From the NCBI GenBank assembly GCA_035041965.1, contig JAPYMA010000325.1, positions 62,001 to 126,000 of the forward strand: 64,000 bases of DNA. The letters run 5' to 3'. The translations under genes were made by a program, and so were the position numbers. The stretch's first letter is position 1, and every line of letters begins with the position of its first letter. The notes beneath the pieces were generated by a model that saw nothing but the letters and a program-made list of their open reading frames with translations, did not search any database and was not told where the DNA came from. Positions 1 through 14,300 of this stretch are shown here, in pieces. Source of the stretch: Anisakis pegreffii (lineage: Eukaryota > Nematoda > Chromadorea > Rhabditida > Anisakidae).

Positions 1-809
1 ATAACGCTAATCGAATATATCAACTACTTTAACTATAAATTATTTCTTCGTGCCAATTTTGTGCCGCTCTGATGTTTAACTATTGCTATAATTAATGTAA
101 CTAATAAAAAGGACCGTTTTCATTTAGTAAATAAAATTTTATACGATATATACAATTTGAACATTAAACAATGATTTTCATTTAACAAATGATAAGTAAG
201 ATGAATTTTATACGATCTCCCAACTGAACTTGTGATGTCGTTCAACGATTCGGATCATAATGATAATAGATTTAAGAGGATTTCAGGAAGGAAGCATTAC
301 ATTCCTTTCGCGACGAATTCTGATGCTTAGCTGTGATACAAAAGATACCGAGTATTTTGAAAAGTTTCTCTAATGCATTTAAAAGGAAACAACATAGAAA
401 TGAATCCGTTTTCGATGAAATATCAACGAAGTGAATCTGGTTTAAGTAAATCTGATCACCTTGCGGCAAACCGCAATCGCTTGTACAATCATCGTGATTT
501 CGATACGATACCACGTGACAAATCAAATCAAGAGTAGAGCAAACGTTCTCACAAGAGGAAAACAAATATTCTGACGAGATCGATTTGCTCTTATGATAAT
601 GAAGTTGTTCGCACCAGTTTCTTTCGGATTACTCGTTTAATTACCAAATTCAATCTAATTCCTAAAGCTCTCCATTTGATCCTTTCATACAATTCATTGA
701 TTAACAATTGAAATATGATAAGTTCTATTCATCAGAATCTCGTCCGAACGCAATTTGAACGAAAATTTTGTTTTTCAACATGTATATTGTATCAGTCATC
801 GCAAGTTGA
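1..809. other. 3' flank of PPAT, no recognised gene
   Basis: AT-rich sequence downstream of the PPAT stop codon. A 97-codon open frame on the minus strand (272-565) has several cysteines but no similarity I recognise and no clear splice links, so I do not call it a gene. It may be 3' untranslated sequence or intergenic DNA. Confidence 0.5.
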
Positions 810-3800
810 CTACCATTCAAGTTCTGTGGGATATTCTCCACTGAGACACGCTGTGCAATAACCGTTCTCTCGATTACTACTGCCACGAACGGCACGTACT
901 AAACCTTCAATACTCAAATACTGAATTGAATCTGCGCCCAACTGTGCGCAGATTTCATCAACAGTGAAATTGGCTGCCAAAAGCTCTTTTTTTGACGGTA
1001 TATTGATACCCATAAAACATGGATACTTCAATGGTGGTGAAGCGATTCGAAGATGTACCTGAAATGATGCATCACTTTGGAAGACCACTGAAATCCTCAA
1101 AAACTAGCATACATTAGTAGGAAATTATTCTTTATGAAATGAATTGTTCACGATGGCATCATACTTCACTATATTTAGCTCATGTGTCCATTAAACTAAA
1201 AGCACTGAGTTTGCGATCAGCACGAAAAATGGACCGACCATTCAACGACATTTTTGTAATTAAGCAAAAATATCGCTCAGACTGAGGCAGAATAAGGCCT
1301 GCTCGCGGCGAAAGAAGCTTTCTGAATGGCGAAGAACGCCCTTTCTCTGCTGCGCGATCTTCGTTTGGTATTGAATTTTATGCATCAATTGAACAAAGTC
1401 AGACCTCTTTTGCACCGTATGCCTTGAGCATGCGAACAATTTTTGCCATCGTATTTCCTCGAACGATCGAGTCATCGACCAATATGATCCTTTTACCGAT
1501 CACATTCTCGCTGATAACACCGAATTTCTTCAAAACCACTTTTTGTCTTAACTCGGTACTCGGCTGAATGAACGAACGACCCACGTAGCTATTTCGATGC
1601 AAAACTTGTTCATATCGTATACCGCTCTAGAATTCATTGCTTTCATATCCAGCCTCTTCTGCAGTTCAGTTCATAGAATGCACTAAGAAATTGGGACAAA
1701 CAAAAGATTCGTTATGCGTAAATGTTATAGACTTTGAAGAAGAATTTAAAAGCTCGAGTTCATCAACATTTGAACTGTGAAGTGTTTTCAACTGAAACTG
1801 TTACAAAGTATTAGATGAGCGTAATGATAGAATATCGCTACCTGTTTTGCGAAACCAATTGAGGCGGCTGATGCTGAGTCTGGTACGGTGCTAACCACAT
1901 CGGCTTCGATGTACGATTCATCGGCCAAGATACGACCGCATTCTTCGCGAACCGACTGAACCTGCCGACCTGCGAAATACGCCACGGAATATTGCATATT
2001 CATCGCCATAACACATTCTTACGTATTTATGTGTATAATTCAAGCTTCTAATGCAACATCTAGCACATAAAAATCACTCACCTCCTATAATGGAATCAGC
2101 ACGTGCGAAATAAACATATTCGAAGATACAAAACGATGGCTTTGCTGAGTGCATCTGTAAATGAATCGATAAATACAACATTCACTTCAGCTTATAAGGC
2201 ATACCCAATGCTTTTAACTTTCAGCTGACATATGAAGCGATCATTTTTGTGGTCACCAACTTATCAATGAGTGCTATGATCTTAGATCATAATTTCAAGT
2301 GATGCGTTGGAATCACTTGTAGAATCACTTGTCTGATATTTTGTAATCATAGGCATAAGTTGACTGATTAGAGATTTTGATAGTGTCAAATTTTGAGAAT
2401 GATTCGCCTAATATCCCCTTTGAATTTGAAACCTAACTGACTATTCTCAATATGGCGAAAAGAGCCACTGAAAATTGTGCATTGCCAATCTTTTTGACTC
2501 GGTTAAATTCGACTTAAATACAACTCCTGATATTTTCTCAGATCTCAGCATCGGTATTGCCATCAATCCCACCGAATATTTGCATCAGCTGGATTCATCT
2601 GGTTATATCGCGTAGAAAGAGGTACCTGGAAAATCGACCGAATACCATGACGAGAGATTTCGACGATTTCACCAGCCTTCACCTCACACTTCACTTCAGC
2701 AATCGACTGAATCGCACACGTCTCTGACGCAGCAACAAACGCAAACGGTTTTCGAGTTGATCCTGAAAGGTCGCACTTGTAAACATTACTTCTATCTTAT
2801 CAATACATGCATCGCTTTATTTGCTCCAAGAGCAACACCTCAAAGACTTTTTTGCAAGGGTAGGCCGCCCGGTCAGAAGAGTAATTTTCTGCCGGAATTC
2901 ATAGATACTGATTATCTGACCGTGACTAGCCGTAATGAAATTCGATTACTGTTATAATGAACTGTATTTTGCAAGGCTAAAATGAGTAGGAACCATTATG
3001 TGATGAATTCGACGTGTGTATAGTGCCAACACAAAGTGGTCGATTGCCGTACGGATCGCGAAGGGCATAGATTCGATCGTAAGTCATCACGAGTAATGAA
3101 TACGACATCGATATCGAATTCATTGTTGCGATTAACTCCTCGAAAGATTTGACATTTTCAACATCGACAAACTACTGATGAGTTTCATTGACATTCAAAT
3201 TACGAAGCAGTTGAACTCATACGTACGATATCGGCTCGCTTTAGTATTTTACGCAAGTACTTTTTGCTGCAGAAAACGCTAGGAAAAGTTTAGTGAACAC
3301 ACTTCAACTGTTGGACCTGAACCTTTCATTCATTCAACTCTCCCATAGGTGAACAATAATGAATGAAACGAAACAAGTATACAATGGGATTTTATGAACA
3401 TTCCGTCGAAATGCTACCAAAACAGGTGAATGTCAACCTGCGAAATATCTCCATAATTCGATTCATTGTCACGATGCTGCATTTGGTTTGCAGCCGATTT
3501 AGCGATAATTTGTGCGATCAGCTCACTATCCGTGTCAGTTGATAAACCAACACCACTTTGTAGAATCTGCAAAAGATACCCAGAAACATGTCATATGATC
3601 ACCCATAAATATGCCATCAATTCGAACATTCAATGTGAAAACATCTCGTCCAATTATTCCTCATTGCTCAAATGAAGTTCTCGTCAAATCGGTTATCGTG
3701 AGCGCACATGATCAAGGAAAAAAATGGTTGGAAATTTGCAAATTTGTTTGACTTCGACCGTTTAGTAGAGTGTGAAAATTGGGAAACGAAAAACTAAACA

Positions 3801-4548
3801 TTAACGACGACAAGTATCTGAATCAAAAAGCGAACTTCACTGCGTTTCTCATTCGTATTGACCAATTCTCCGTTGTGAGCAATCGCTACCAAACCGACGG
3901 ATGTATAAACGACAAACGGTTGTACGCAATTGATGGCGTCTTTCATACCGGCCGTTGAATAGCGATTATGACCAAGCATTGCAATTGAATCTGAATTAAG
4001 TTCACGGTTCATCTGCACAGGCTCATAACAACATCGGAAGATGCCATCCTCTCATGATGTATTTTAATAAAATGCGGAACATACCTTTGAATTTGCTTAA
4101 ATTCTCAGCATTGTAAATTTCTCGGACGAGACCGCTGCCCTTAACAATATCGAATTGATTTCTGTGAACACCATCGGTTCCAACCAAACCTGAGCTTTCA
4201 GTACCTCTGCAATAGTGATTTGAAAACATCAAAATCGTAGCTCGAGACAATCAACAGTGAGTGATCTCTGCATGAACAAGTAATGATCTACACTGACGAT
4301 TCACTGAAGTCTCCAGTTGAGGTGCGTCCAATTATTTTTCAGTTATAAATGGTCAAGATTCAATTCCTTTTGTGGGATGAACAGACAAACTTCACTAGTG
4401 AGAACAACATCTCATTACGATACATTGCGAAGGCTTAAATTTTAGCATACCGATGCTGCAGGTCCATAAGACCATCGACGGCTATGCCCGCTAAGCCTTC
4501 AGCTGGACTGGCATCTTCAGCCAATATTATACCCAATATACCGCACAT
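810..4548 (-). CDS. PPAT: Amidophosphoribosyltransferase (glutamine PRPP amidotransferase), 10 exons
   Basis: Catalyses the committed step of purine synthesis in the cytosol: PRPP plus glutamine gives phosphoribosylamine. Exons read on the minus strand: 4548-4451, 4206-4085, 3990-3836, 3566-3438, 3171-2994, 2762-2626, 2154-2082, 1969-1842, 1626-1405, 1058-810. All phases agree and give 496 aa, close to the human enzyme (about 517). The N-terminal Ntn glutaminase domain begins Met-Cys-Gly-Ile, followed by the RYSTAG and HNGELVN motifs. The phosphoribosyltransferase half carries the PRPP loop [10 protein letters not shown]. The four cysteines that bind the Fe-S cluster in Bacillus PurF are present: one in [12 protein letters not shown], one in KYPCFMGI, two in GYCTAC. 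The C-terminus PTELEW matches the animal pattern. The start is fixed because an in-frame TAA lies directly before the ATG, so there is no propeptide. The donor at 2994 (GTTCCT) is weak but is needed for frame. Confidence 0.95.
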
Positions 4549-7500
4549 TTACCAGAGTGACAATGATATATTGGTTGTGCCTAGTTTGATCTCTAAAATT
4601 ATCATTTTTGCAATCATCATTAATCGTAGTTTAACGTCGATAAACGGAATCGCTATTGTGATGATGCGTAACTTCAGATGAGGTAAAATTGTGCAAATGA
4701 AACAATGAAAATGAATGTTCTCAATACGAAACTTGAGATACACATCTGTCATGCAACAATGAAGCAACATAGTGATGATGTCTTATGCAACAACTAATAA
4801 TGAACTTAATATTTAACCAAATTGTAAAGGCCAAAAACATTTCCACTTCAACATTTATACGTCAACACACAGAAGTGAGACGAACACTTCTTGCAATAGT
4901 GATTTCCTGGGAAGAGTGAACAAGTTAGATGAACAATAGCAGATAACACGAATGAACCATAAGCAGCTCTTCAGCGATTTGTCAACAGATAAGATCGACC
5001 TTACACCACTAAAATGCCTGATAAGGCGTGGGTTCAGGTCATTTTATTGCCGAGATAAACGCATAAACACAAACAGTGATTAACCCTCAGCGGTTCCGCT
5101 CTTACAAGAACTTCTCTTTCAGTTGCGTAGATTTGAGGATTTCACAGAAAGTGTTATCGCATTTCATCGCGAATCACGATCATTCACTATTCACATGGTA
5201 GATTCGATTTCTTCTCAGAATTTTATTCAATATAAGCGTTTTCAATATAAGGGCATTTTCATGGCAAAATTTTTTGGTGCTCTGCGGGGTCATTCAAGTG
5301 AACGTGTCATGAAAACGTTACAGGAACTTCCGTGATTATTCATGCATGAAAACTTGTGGCTAATATTCGATAAACCTGTTTGTGAGCACTCAAAAAGTAT
5401 TGAGAACAAAACTATCGCACAGGAATTGTTCGCTGTCCACGAACGATGTTACAGTTCACTGGAAGTGGTTTATGAACACATCGTAAACATCATTAATCAT
5501 TATTAATTCTTAATATCGGTTCCTTCCACATTAGTTTAAAAATTTTTTTCACAAATCAATCAACGATAAAAACATTTGAAGAAGTCGTGAACCATAATTC
5601 TCTTCCAAACAAATGAAGGTTTTTTAGTATTGCGGTGAATTGCGAGAACATGTTCAACACTGAAGAATCCAAAAAAAATTAATGAAACCAATGATACAAC
5701 TTTTGGACGGGAAAAAATGAGAGAAAATGTATAATTTTGAAGCTTTGCTTAAAATTAGCTTGATAATTTCAGGTTCATGATAGTCGAATGAATTCATCGG
5801 GAGAAAAACTTACGATAGAGAATAATAACGAATAGAATGGTGATGGAGGAAATGTCACAATTACAGCCGAAGTTCCATTGCGATTTCAATAAAACTCTAT
5901 AATCCATCAACAACTAGAAAGTGGCGCACGATTGATCACAACCTCATTTGATCAATAGTAACTTTTGAAGGCGATACTCTGTGGTTAACTAACGGAATTG
6001 ATTACTTCGAATAGTGAATTTATTCGATTTCATGAGCATATTTCATCACATCTTTGCATGTTAAACGTGTTTCATCGCATTAATATACCCATTTGAAGCA
6101 ACTGTAACATAGCGAAGCACTCTAGTGCACCATTCCAGTATAGTGTCTATTACACCCCAAAATCATGCTTTCTTTCGATAGTGTCATTAATTGAAATGAA
6201 GAAGAACAATAATTAATTCGTTCACAGTCAATTGGAGTGCTTCATTTCCAAATCAGAGCAAGCAAGTATGTTGTTCAGTGACGACGACCGCATAGAGAGA
6301 AGTACTTTGGTTGCACTTCACTTAATACCTTGAATGTGTCATCATCTCATGATAAGAAAATAATTGATCATTCGATGAAGCAATTTGAAAGTGTAAACGA
6401 GTTCATGTGAGTTCTGAGTTGATATTCTGATGAATTTATGAATCGCTCGTCAATTTTATGAACCGCTCAACTTGAAATCAGAACCGCAAACATTTCATGA
6501 GATAACGAGTAGTGAATGTCTTGATCAATTGTGGTGTGTAGCCGATCGAGTCCTATAGTCCATTCAATGCAGTTGTTTTGAAGCGAAGTGAAACAACACT
6601 TCTAGAATTTCATGAACAAATCGATCACTTACAACTACCCTTGATTTCTTCGAAGAGTAAATGAGATGAGAACGTACCATTTCATTCGTTGTGACCGTTT
6701 GACGGAATCGAAAAGAAAGAATCTGGACTGTGCTTACAATTACAGCAACTAAAATGAATTCAATGACTGGTACAACTTGAATCTTAAATAATTTCTCGAA
6801 CCTATTTCTGTTTTCGACTAGAAAGATGCCACAAGAACGCAAAATATCTTGCTCATTCTGTCAAATACGTGACGGTTAAAATTCAATTCCATAATCTTGA
6901 TTGTACAAACGCACAAGTGAACAATAATGGTGAATGCATGAATAATGAATGAATGCATTAATTGCATAAACAAATGCACTATTTAACAAAAACATATAAC
7001 ACAGTGACAATAATTCAATGGAATTCACATGTTCGATAACAGTGAGTCGATGAATGTAAACGAAGAACAATGATGTCAACATGATCCCAACGACAATGCA
7101 CATTGCAGTCATCTAGCATCAGATTCAAAATTAGGCTTCGTATGAGGCACACTGTGTGCTCAGTGTTGGACTTCGTCTTACGGTTTGAAAATGTGCCTGC
7201 CTGATCGTACGATGAAGTAGTGAATCGTAAATCGTATGACGATTAGGCACGTTTTCAAATTAACTTCGAAATATACAGTGAACAAAAAACAACAAAACAA
7301 CGTAAGAAAGATTCCTGAACAAACGAATTAAACGAAAAAGTGAACTGATTAATATGAAAGCATAATATGTGCAATATGAGCAGAATCGAAACTAACAATA
7401 AGGCTAAAATAACCTTTTCCTATGAACATACCTATAATACAATAGAATCCTTACATGATATTATACAAATGAGGAATCAACGAGAAATTCAACTGCACAA

Positions 7501-8516
7501 TTGAATCTAATCAATACACTGCGTAGACGAATGCTGATAGCGTATGCAAAGCAGTACTGATCGTGAGTGGAACTCACGAGATGAATAATTAACTCGTTTG
7601 CAAATAAAAATGATTTGTTAGATGGTGTAACATAATGAGTATTTCAGAACAATTCAAGATCGTATCAGTGATAGTGAAATGGCATATCAATTGGTGAACG
7701 ATGGCCATTTGATGATTAAAAACAGGTATGAAGTCTTCTCGATACGTTATCTGAATATTTTCGAACAAAATAACTGGTCATCATCAATCAAATCAACCGA
7801 ACATTTCGCATTGTGCTAAATAAAAAGAACGTAAGTTATCTGAAACAACCACGTTGAGAATGCTCTTGCGAAAGGTCAATTTATCATAAAGTACACAAAC
7901 TACCGATACAATTTTGATGATCGCTGAACTAGAGAGGTTCATTTTATAGCACCGAAACAAATAACATCCTGTTTTGTTGAACAATTCTGGTTCGACTAAA
8001 ACTATTTGAGATCTGATACAAACGAGATCCCTGTCAAGCGCAATAAAGAAAAACATTAATACAATGGTGAAAGGATAACTTCATACATGTTTAAACAAAT
8101 GATACACTAATTGAGAGTCAATGTGAAATTCCATGTAACTCTCATCTCAGAAGAACTCGATGCATGGAAACACTGTTTTTTGACACATTTCCGAAAATCC
8201 TCCAAGACGTTATCTCAAAATATTGACGTACAAATTCAGCGCATTCACAAAACTTGTGTATAAATGTGATTTCTGAATATGTAATCTAGATATTATACAG
8301 TTATTGAAAACGCATACATGAGATATGACGGAAATAAAGGATCACAAAATGAGAACATTATTTAGCGCTAACATATTCAACGAGAACATTCATTAAAATT
8401 TGCTGGAAACTTATCAAGCAGTCCACAGTTATCACACGAAAAACATGGAAATTTCAAATTATATTACTGAATAATAAAGTACTTTCGAACGGTAACAGAG
8501 AATAAGACTTCGTAGA
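4549..8516. other. Intergenic between LRAT-type gene and PPAT; hydrophobic open frames of doubtful status
   Basis: No confident gene. Three minus-strand open frames rich in hydrophobic residues (6564-6842, 6876-7112, 7793-8056) resemble fragments of a multi-pass membrane protein, but no full splice model could be built. An imperfect hairpin lies at 7184-7260. The remainder is AT-rich with many TGAATG-type short words. Confidence 0.4.
7184..7260. repeat. Imperfect inverted repeat of about 30-base arms
   Basis: Left arm 7184-7213 begins TTTGAAAATGTGCCT. The right arm 7231-7260 read in reverse complement begins ATTTGAAAACGTGCCT. After a small bulge the inner parts also pair (ATCGT and ACGAT blocks), leaving a loop of about 17 bases. 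The size and bulged pairing are like a microRNA precursor or a small palindromic element. No matching mature microRNA is recognised. Confidence 0.5.
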
Positions 8517-10275
8517 TTAGAGAAGTTCGGCGGGATAAAATGGAACAAACTGCCTGATGGCATAACCAAATTTACTAAAAGTATATCCAAGACATCCAGA
8601 TGCAACAGCAATCGGTAGAGAACCAGACAATGCCAGTGCTGCAGAACCGATCAGCACTGATTTTACGACACTTGCCTGAAATTTGCTCAAATACAGGAAA
8701 ACCAAACAAAACAGTAGTCCAAACTTATTGAAACGACAGTTTGGAAAAGATGGTCACAAACTATTCGGTGAAAGCTCAACCGCAATGAATTGTTTTGTTC
8801 TTGACGTGCCTTAAGCTTCCTTCTTTCATGCCTCCTTCACTTATAATCAGTGAAATTTTGCAAATCTTTGCCCCGATAATTTTATGTCCTTTGCATTAGA
8901 AATAAAACCCTTATTAAGTGCTGAAATTTTTGCCCAATCTTCACCTAACACATCAAAGACATAATACCAAAGAGCAATCAATGAAAACAGGTGATTACTT
9001 GTTCACTTTCTTTACTACCATATCTGCAGTGATTCACAAAATGCTCACAGTTATTGAACAGAATGTTGTAACCGCCACTTCCAAGCTGCAAAAAATTGCT
9101 TCTCATTGCTGAATCAAACTAGAAATGAATCAAACTTTCAAAAAAAAAAATTTACGGTGAGCAGAGTTAAGCAGTTCCCTCTACCACTGGAAATCTATTT
9201 TATGCATATCGAATCCTTTAAAGAGACTATTACAAATCAGAAATTAACACGAGAAATTTTCACCATGAGAAGTGCTCTGGTAACGATAATGCTTGGTGGA
9301 AACGGTTTTCGAAGTCGATCCAGTGAGTTATTGATTCGGCACATATCCGTACGTGCAACACGCGTGAGTTCACCTTGTTGTACCTTCAGAGAAAGACAGA
9401 GACATTATGAGTGAAATGTTCAAAAGAACTGCATCGGAAAAGGAAATAAGTTTTGTAACATCGACCGTTGAACAGTCACAGCTAACAACGAATAGCAAAT
9501 ACTGCAAGACAGTCTCCACAGCATTGTCGCCTTATGAGCTCAATTGATTTCGATCATCTTTCGCTACCAGACGCAGGGAACAAATCGCTTGTTAAACTAC
9601 CACACTCGTTTGGCGCAAGAATTTATACCAATTCAACCGTTACAAAATGAGTTATCCGTTTAGTCATCGCAATGGTCGACTCAACTTAGATCATAATTCT
9701 GATCTGATTAATATATCAAATGATACCGGTCCAAAATCGCTTCAAAAACTCACTTGTGCTTGACTACCTTTCACAAATTTCGTTGTTAGGTCAACAACGG
9801 AGTCGGACGGATTGATCACATCAGTTACGTTCACATCGAAATCACCAGAATTTGTAGTCACATGTGCGACACAAGCCATGTCTTCATAATACCCAATGAA
9901 AAGAGCCCAATGCTGAAAGAAATCGAAAGTCTCGAAAAACCTCCACTGAACACTTATAACACTATCACATCACATAAACACATAACGGCAACAGCAAATT
10001 CAACGATGTAATCTTCTTAACATTCATTTCCTACTCAAAATAATCTCGCACTTCATGCTCTATCTTCCCTATTTCTACGAAGTTTCATTAATCATCATTG
10101 CGTTAGGACGAATCAGTTGGCTAAAGCACAATGGAGCGTATTGACGTACCGCATAGATTTGTCGTTGATTTCTTCCAAGCACTCGCCTTATTTCGATGCG
10201 ATCACCTAATTCCAATCTTGCTGTCAATTCGGCAGCGTTCATCCACTCGGATGTGAATTGATTCGGCGCTATCAT
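8517..10275 (-). CDS. LRAT-domain (HRASLS/H-rev107-like) acyltransferase-phospholipase, 5 exons
   Basis: Predicted thiol enzyme of the LRAT/HRASLS family (NlpC/P60-like fold), which moves fatty acyl groups between phospholipids and amines or retinol at membranes. Exons on the minus strand: 10275-10150, 9912-9754, 9383-9264, 9085-8999, 8675-8517, giving 216 aa in one frame. The catalytic set is intact: His43 in AHWALFIGYY, second His59 in CVAHV, and nucleophile Cys148 in NNCEHFV, followed by CRYG. The CRINNSLD block before the Cys exon is typical of the family. The C-terminus is hydrophobic (about residues 165-198), consistent with a membrane anchor. The start is less sure than the rest: a good donor-like CAG|GTAAGT lies just upstream near 10300, so a 5' untranslated or coding exon may exist. 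The exact substrate cannot be told. Confidence 0.9.
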
Positions 10276-11337
10276 TATTTACAAGCATTCACGCACTTAC
10301 CTGAAGTTCATTCAACACCGTGACTATGTTAAACTACTTCTGATAAAAACTATTGCACTTCTCATCAACGAAAACGATCATCCGCTGCGAGTTATCGTTG
10401 CCGTCAGCAGATAGTCAGAAGCGTTTTAAAGCGTAATACTCCAGCAACAAACAACGCTCCATAACGAAAGTGCATACGGAATTTACAATTGAGTTGGTGA
10501 AGTATCTCGTATGATCACCGATTGAAAACAAACAGGTTCAATACGGCAACATTTATGAATCAGAAGCTAGTCAAAAGATACTTTATTATTCCACACTCCA
10601 AGAGCATCGTTCTTTTTTACATACAAAAACCAAAATAACAAAATTAAAAATAACACAAACTGTTCTCAGTAAACGTTCTCAAGTGAACCGTCTCTGATAG
10701 TTTCACGGTCAATTACAAATCTTGTGTCGATGTGATTCACAAAGTCACTGATGCGAATCAAACGTTCGATATATATTTTTATGGATCAAGTAAAATAATG
10801 TGAAGATATATCTGGAGATTTTAAAAACTATTCAGTGAAATCATCGCGACCAGAATGCGATACCTTTTACCAAAATCCAGTTGCAGGATCATGAAACAAA
10901 GATAAGTTTACAAATTGGAGCAAACTGACAAAAGGAACAAAAACAACAAGAGGCACACAAATAACAACGAGATCACAAAAAACATTCAACGAACAATACA
11001 AATCTGCTGTACAGCACTATACTAAACGATTCTCCGCTTTGGAAGCAGTCAATTTTGGAGAATTTTGCCGACACGATCACTTAATTCAGAAACGAGACGG
11101 ATTTCCAGCAAAATGCACCACAAAAACAAAATTATAATAAATTTTAGGCACTAAAGCAGAAATTTTGAGAAGATTCTACACAAAAACGATGCAGTAACTA
11201 AGCGCTGGAGATACTGCACTGCTCCCAAATAATTCGAAACAGATTCCAGGCCTTTCACAGAAAGCACGCAAAATGTTATTTTAATACAGATTGGTTAGTC
11301 ATTTAGCAATCATTTAATAAATTGATTGCAGCTGAGA
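10276..11337. other. Intergenic between INTS11 and LRAT-type gene
   Basis: About 1 kb of AT-rich DNA between the start of the LRAT-type gene and the stop codon of INTS11, both on the minus strand. The half nearest 10300 probably holds the 5' region of the LRAT-type gene. No open frame or repeat of note was seen. Confidence 0.5.
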
Positions 11338-14300
11338 TTAGAAGAAATACTTTTGAGTTAACGCCCGACTAATCACATCAAACCATTCCTCGCGCATTTC
11401 ATCCCATATTATCTCAACTTCATTCGGTTTACCGTTCACTTCAGCTAACAGAAGTTCGCCACTGAACATTTCCAGTCCATCCTGGAATGGACGACAATTC
11501 TACATCAAAAACAAATAATTTGGACAAGATTAAAAAAATCACTGGCAATCTTGCCTAGTAATGAAACCACCCTAGAATGATTATCGTTCATATCAATAAC
11601 AACTAGCTTATCAGTTCAAACCTGTTTAACGTCCAAATGCGGGTCGAATCGCCTCAATTTATTTGCAATTTTATGCCAATCAATTTCCTCCAACTGTATC
11701 GTATCACTGAATGTTATCGAATGCAAATTAACGCTGAACTGCCTGGCAGCTGCTTTTGCAGATATAACTTCCAATTGATTCGACTGAAAATTGAACGCAT
11801 AAAACTGATGAATAATCAATCAACCAATTGAAAATTAAAACATTCATTCATATCTTAGAAATCGGGCACTTGGATACGGCAAACACAGATATGTGCATAG
11901 AAAAGTGCAAATACCTGTTTATCCATGACCACATATGCACGAAAAGGGCAGAATTTCTTGCTTGGAGTTGGGTCGAGAGCGATGGAACGTTCGATCAATT
12001 GCGATGGAACCGTCAAGGAACCATCCACATCTTTTTCGATCGTTATCGATTCACCATTCGCCGGCTTGTAGACCCGCAGACCAAACTCCTGAACTATTCA
12101 CTTGTCAACACACTTATTTTACTGAATGTAACTGACTTCGCTGCTTCGATTATTCTCGGGAAATTCGAAGTCATCACATCAGAAATTCCCAATATCGATG
12201 ATAGCAGTAAATTACTCGCTGGAATCAACGCACTGAGTTCTATTATTTAAAGACATACTTATTTCGTGACTACATAGTGAACAGCAAAAGAATCAGCCAA
12301 GTGATTCAGAATATCGTCATGTCAGTACCACAGATAAGTAAGAGTGATGAAAACAGAATTAACCTTCTCAACTTTCTCTTTCAAAAATTCCATTTTTGAA
12401 GCTTCGCCATGCACAAACATCACATTCTTCGGCTCGGTGTGTCGAATTAACTGCAGAAAGAGAATTTTTCATTGTTCATCGGATGTCAGTAAAATTTCGA
12501 AACGAAGTCAGTAAATTTCCTCTGGAAGTGCACGTTCCCTTGTAATGGAGGAGAGGGAAAAGATTCAACCATGACACTACAGTTTACTTGTGCAGCTTAG
12601 ATGCATAAAAAACGAACACGTGGACATTTGAAAAAGTTCACCATACACTCATTTCAACGACCAAACAATTTCCAAACTAATTGATAAGATAATCGAACCT
12701 GCATGATTCCTTTCGCATCTGCGTGAGCACTGAACGACATATATTCCACACCGAGATTGATGTCATACTGCAAATCGCCCATTTTAAATTCATCTTTTGT
12801 TTAATCGTATTCAAATCTCCATGTTCTCGTTTAATTGATGGGCTGCATCATTTTCTGTTTTGCTCAGATACAACAAAAACTAAAAGTGAACATGACATAC
12901 TGTTATTCCGTCGATATCAATTTTTTTGGCACCAGCAATAACCTTCGCACCCACAGTTCCAGCAACACAAAATCCAGGCATAATGATCATGTTCTTCTCG
13001 TCTGAACACCACTGTTTGAAAACTCGCAACGACTGACCACCGTGGAGCATTCCTAATATTGATCATGTTCATTTGCAAAAACAAAAAAACCATTTGTTAT
13101 TCATAATCAATTGACTTCATTGTGACAAAACAAATGCAAATTTGTGACTTTCAACACATGAGATCAATAAAACAAATGCTTCATATATAGGATCAAATTA
13201 AAAGATTCCCACAATATCGTGAGGCTATCTAACTGAACATGTACGTTCAAGCTTATGCTGAACTAACGAAACAGATGCGCAACTTTTCGGCATCTGTAAA
13301 TATTTATCGTCACTAAAATTCGATAAATACAAGTCGTCACGATTACAATCAATATGGCATCTAGAATAACGATTCTGGCTGAAATAACCATAAGTCTTGA
13401 ATATTCAGTCACCACAAAAGTCAACAAATCAACATAAGTTTGCGTGGGTGAACGAATGAAGAGTACGCTATATGACATGTGACCGAATAGTAATGGCGCA
13501 AGAGTGAAATACACCCGAAATAATACTAACCAGGCGTACTAAATAGTACCATAGGTCCTGGTGCGTCAGCGGCTGAATTGTCGAACGGTCCAATATGCTT
13601 AAAATCGAACATGTTCCTATGCACGAATGTTCGTTTGATTTTCTCGTTGGTCCAATTAATGAACAATCGATAATACTGAAACTTCCGCAATTTTTTGACT
13701 TGTTTCAAAACGGCATTCATTTCAATTACAACGCAATTTCCGCAGCAATAAAAGCTTAAGAAATGATATTGCTAATGAAGGAATATAAGGGCAACTGAAA
13801 GCATCCACAAGCATGTTACGAACCGTGCTGACACAGTATGCTGAGCATCGTCCGATCACGTTAAGCTTTATAATTTGTTCAACACTACAGAAAACAGATT
13901 AGATAACATCAATTACTTTACCTGATTGGCTTTCTGAGCAAGACCTTGTGAGAAGTAAACGGGAACTTTCAAATCCATTCGTTCCCAATACGATTCAAGT
14001 AGAATGCATAACTCTTGAGCACGACCCAATGCAAACACGGGGATCAACACCTTTCCACCATTTGCAACGCAATCATGAACTTTTTTCAGAAAATCACGCT
14101 CCCGAGCACGTTTCGAATCACGAATCGTTGTTGCGTATGTCGTCTCAGTTATCAACAAATCCGGTCGCAATCCAGGCTCAACATGTGCCGCACCTAAATG
14201 CCTATCCGGTGTCGTATTGAAGTCACCTGAAATAAACTGATGCTCTAACAAATCTAATACAACAGTGATCGTTTTTCAGGAGTTCAACGAAACATGCACT

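Noticed and set aside
4023..4250. Reading the second PPAT exon through to its stop, or using the acceptor at 4013 for the third exon
   Set aside because: The acceptor at 4013 leaves the wrong phase. The one ending at 3991 restores frame and gives the conserved spacing before GHNRYSTAG.
13948..14220. 90-codon plus-strand open frame
   Set aside because: It is the antisense of the INTS11 beta-CASP exon, whose minus-strand reading is strongly conserved.
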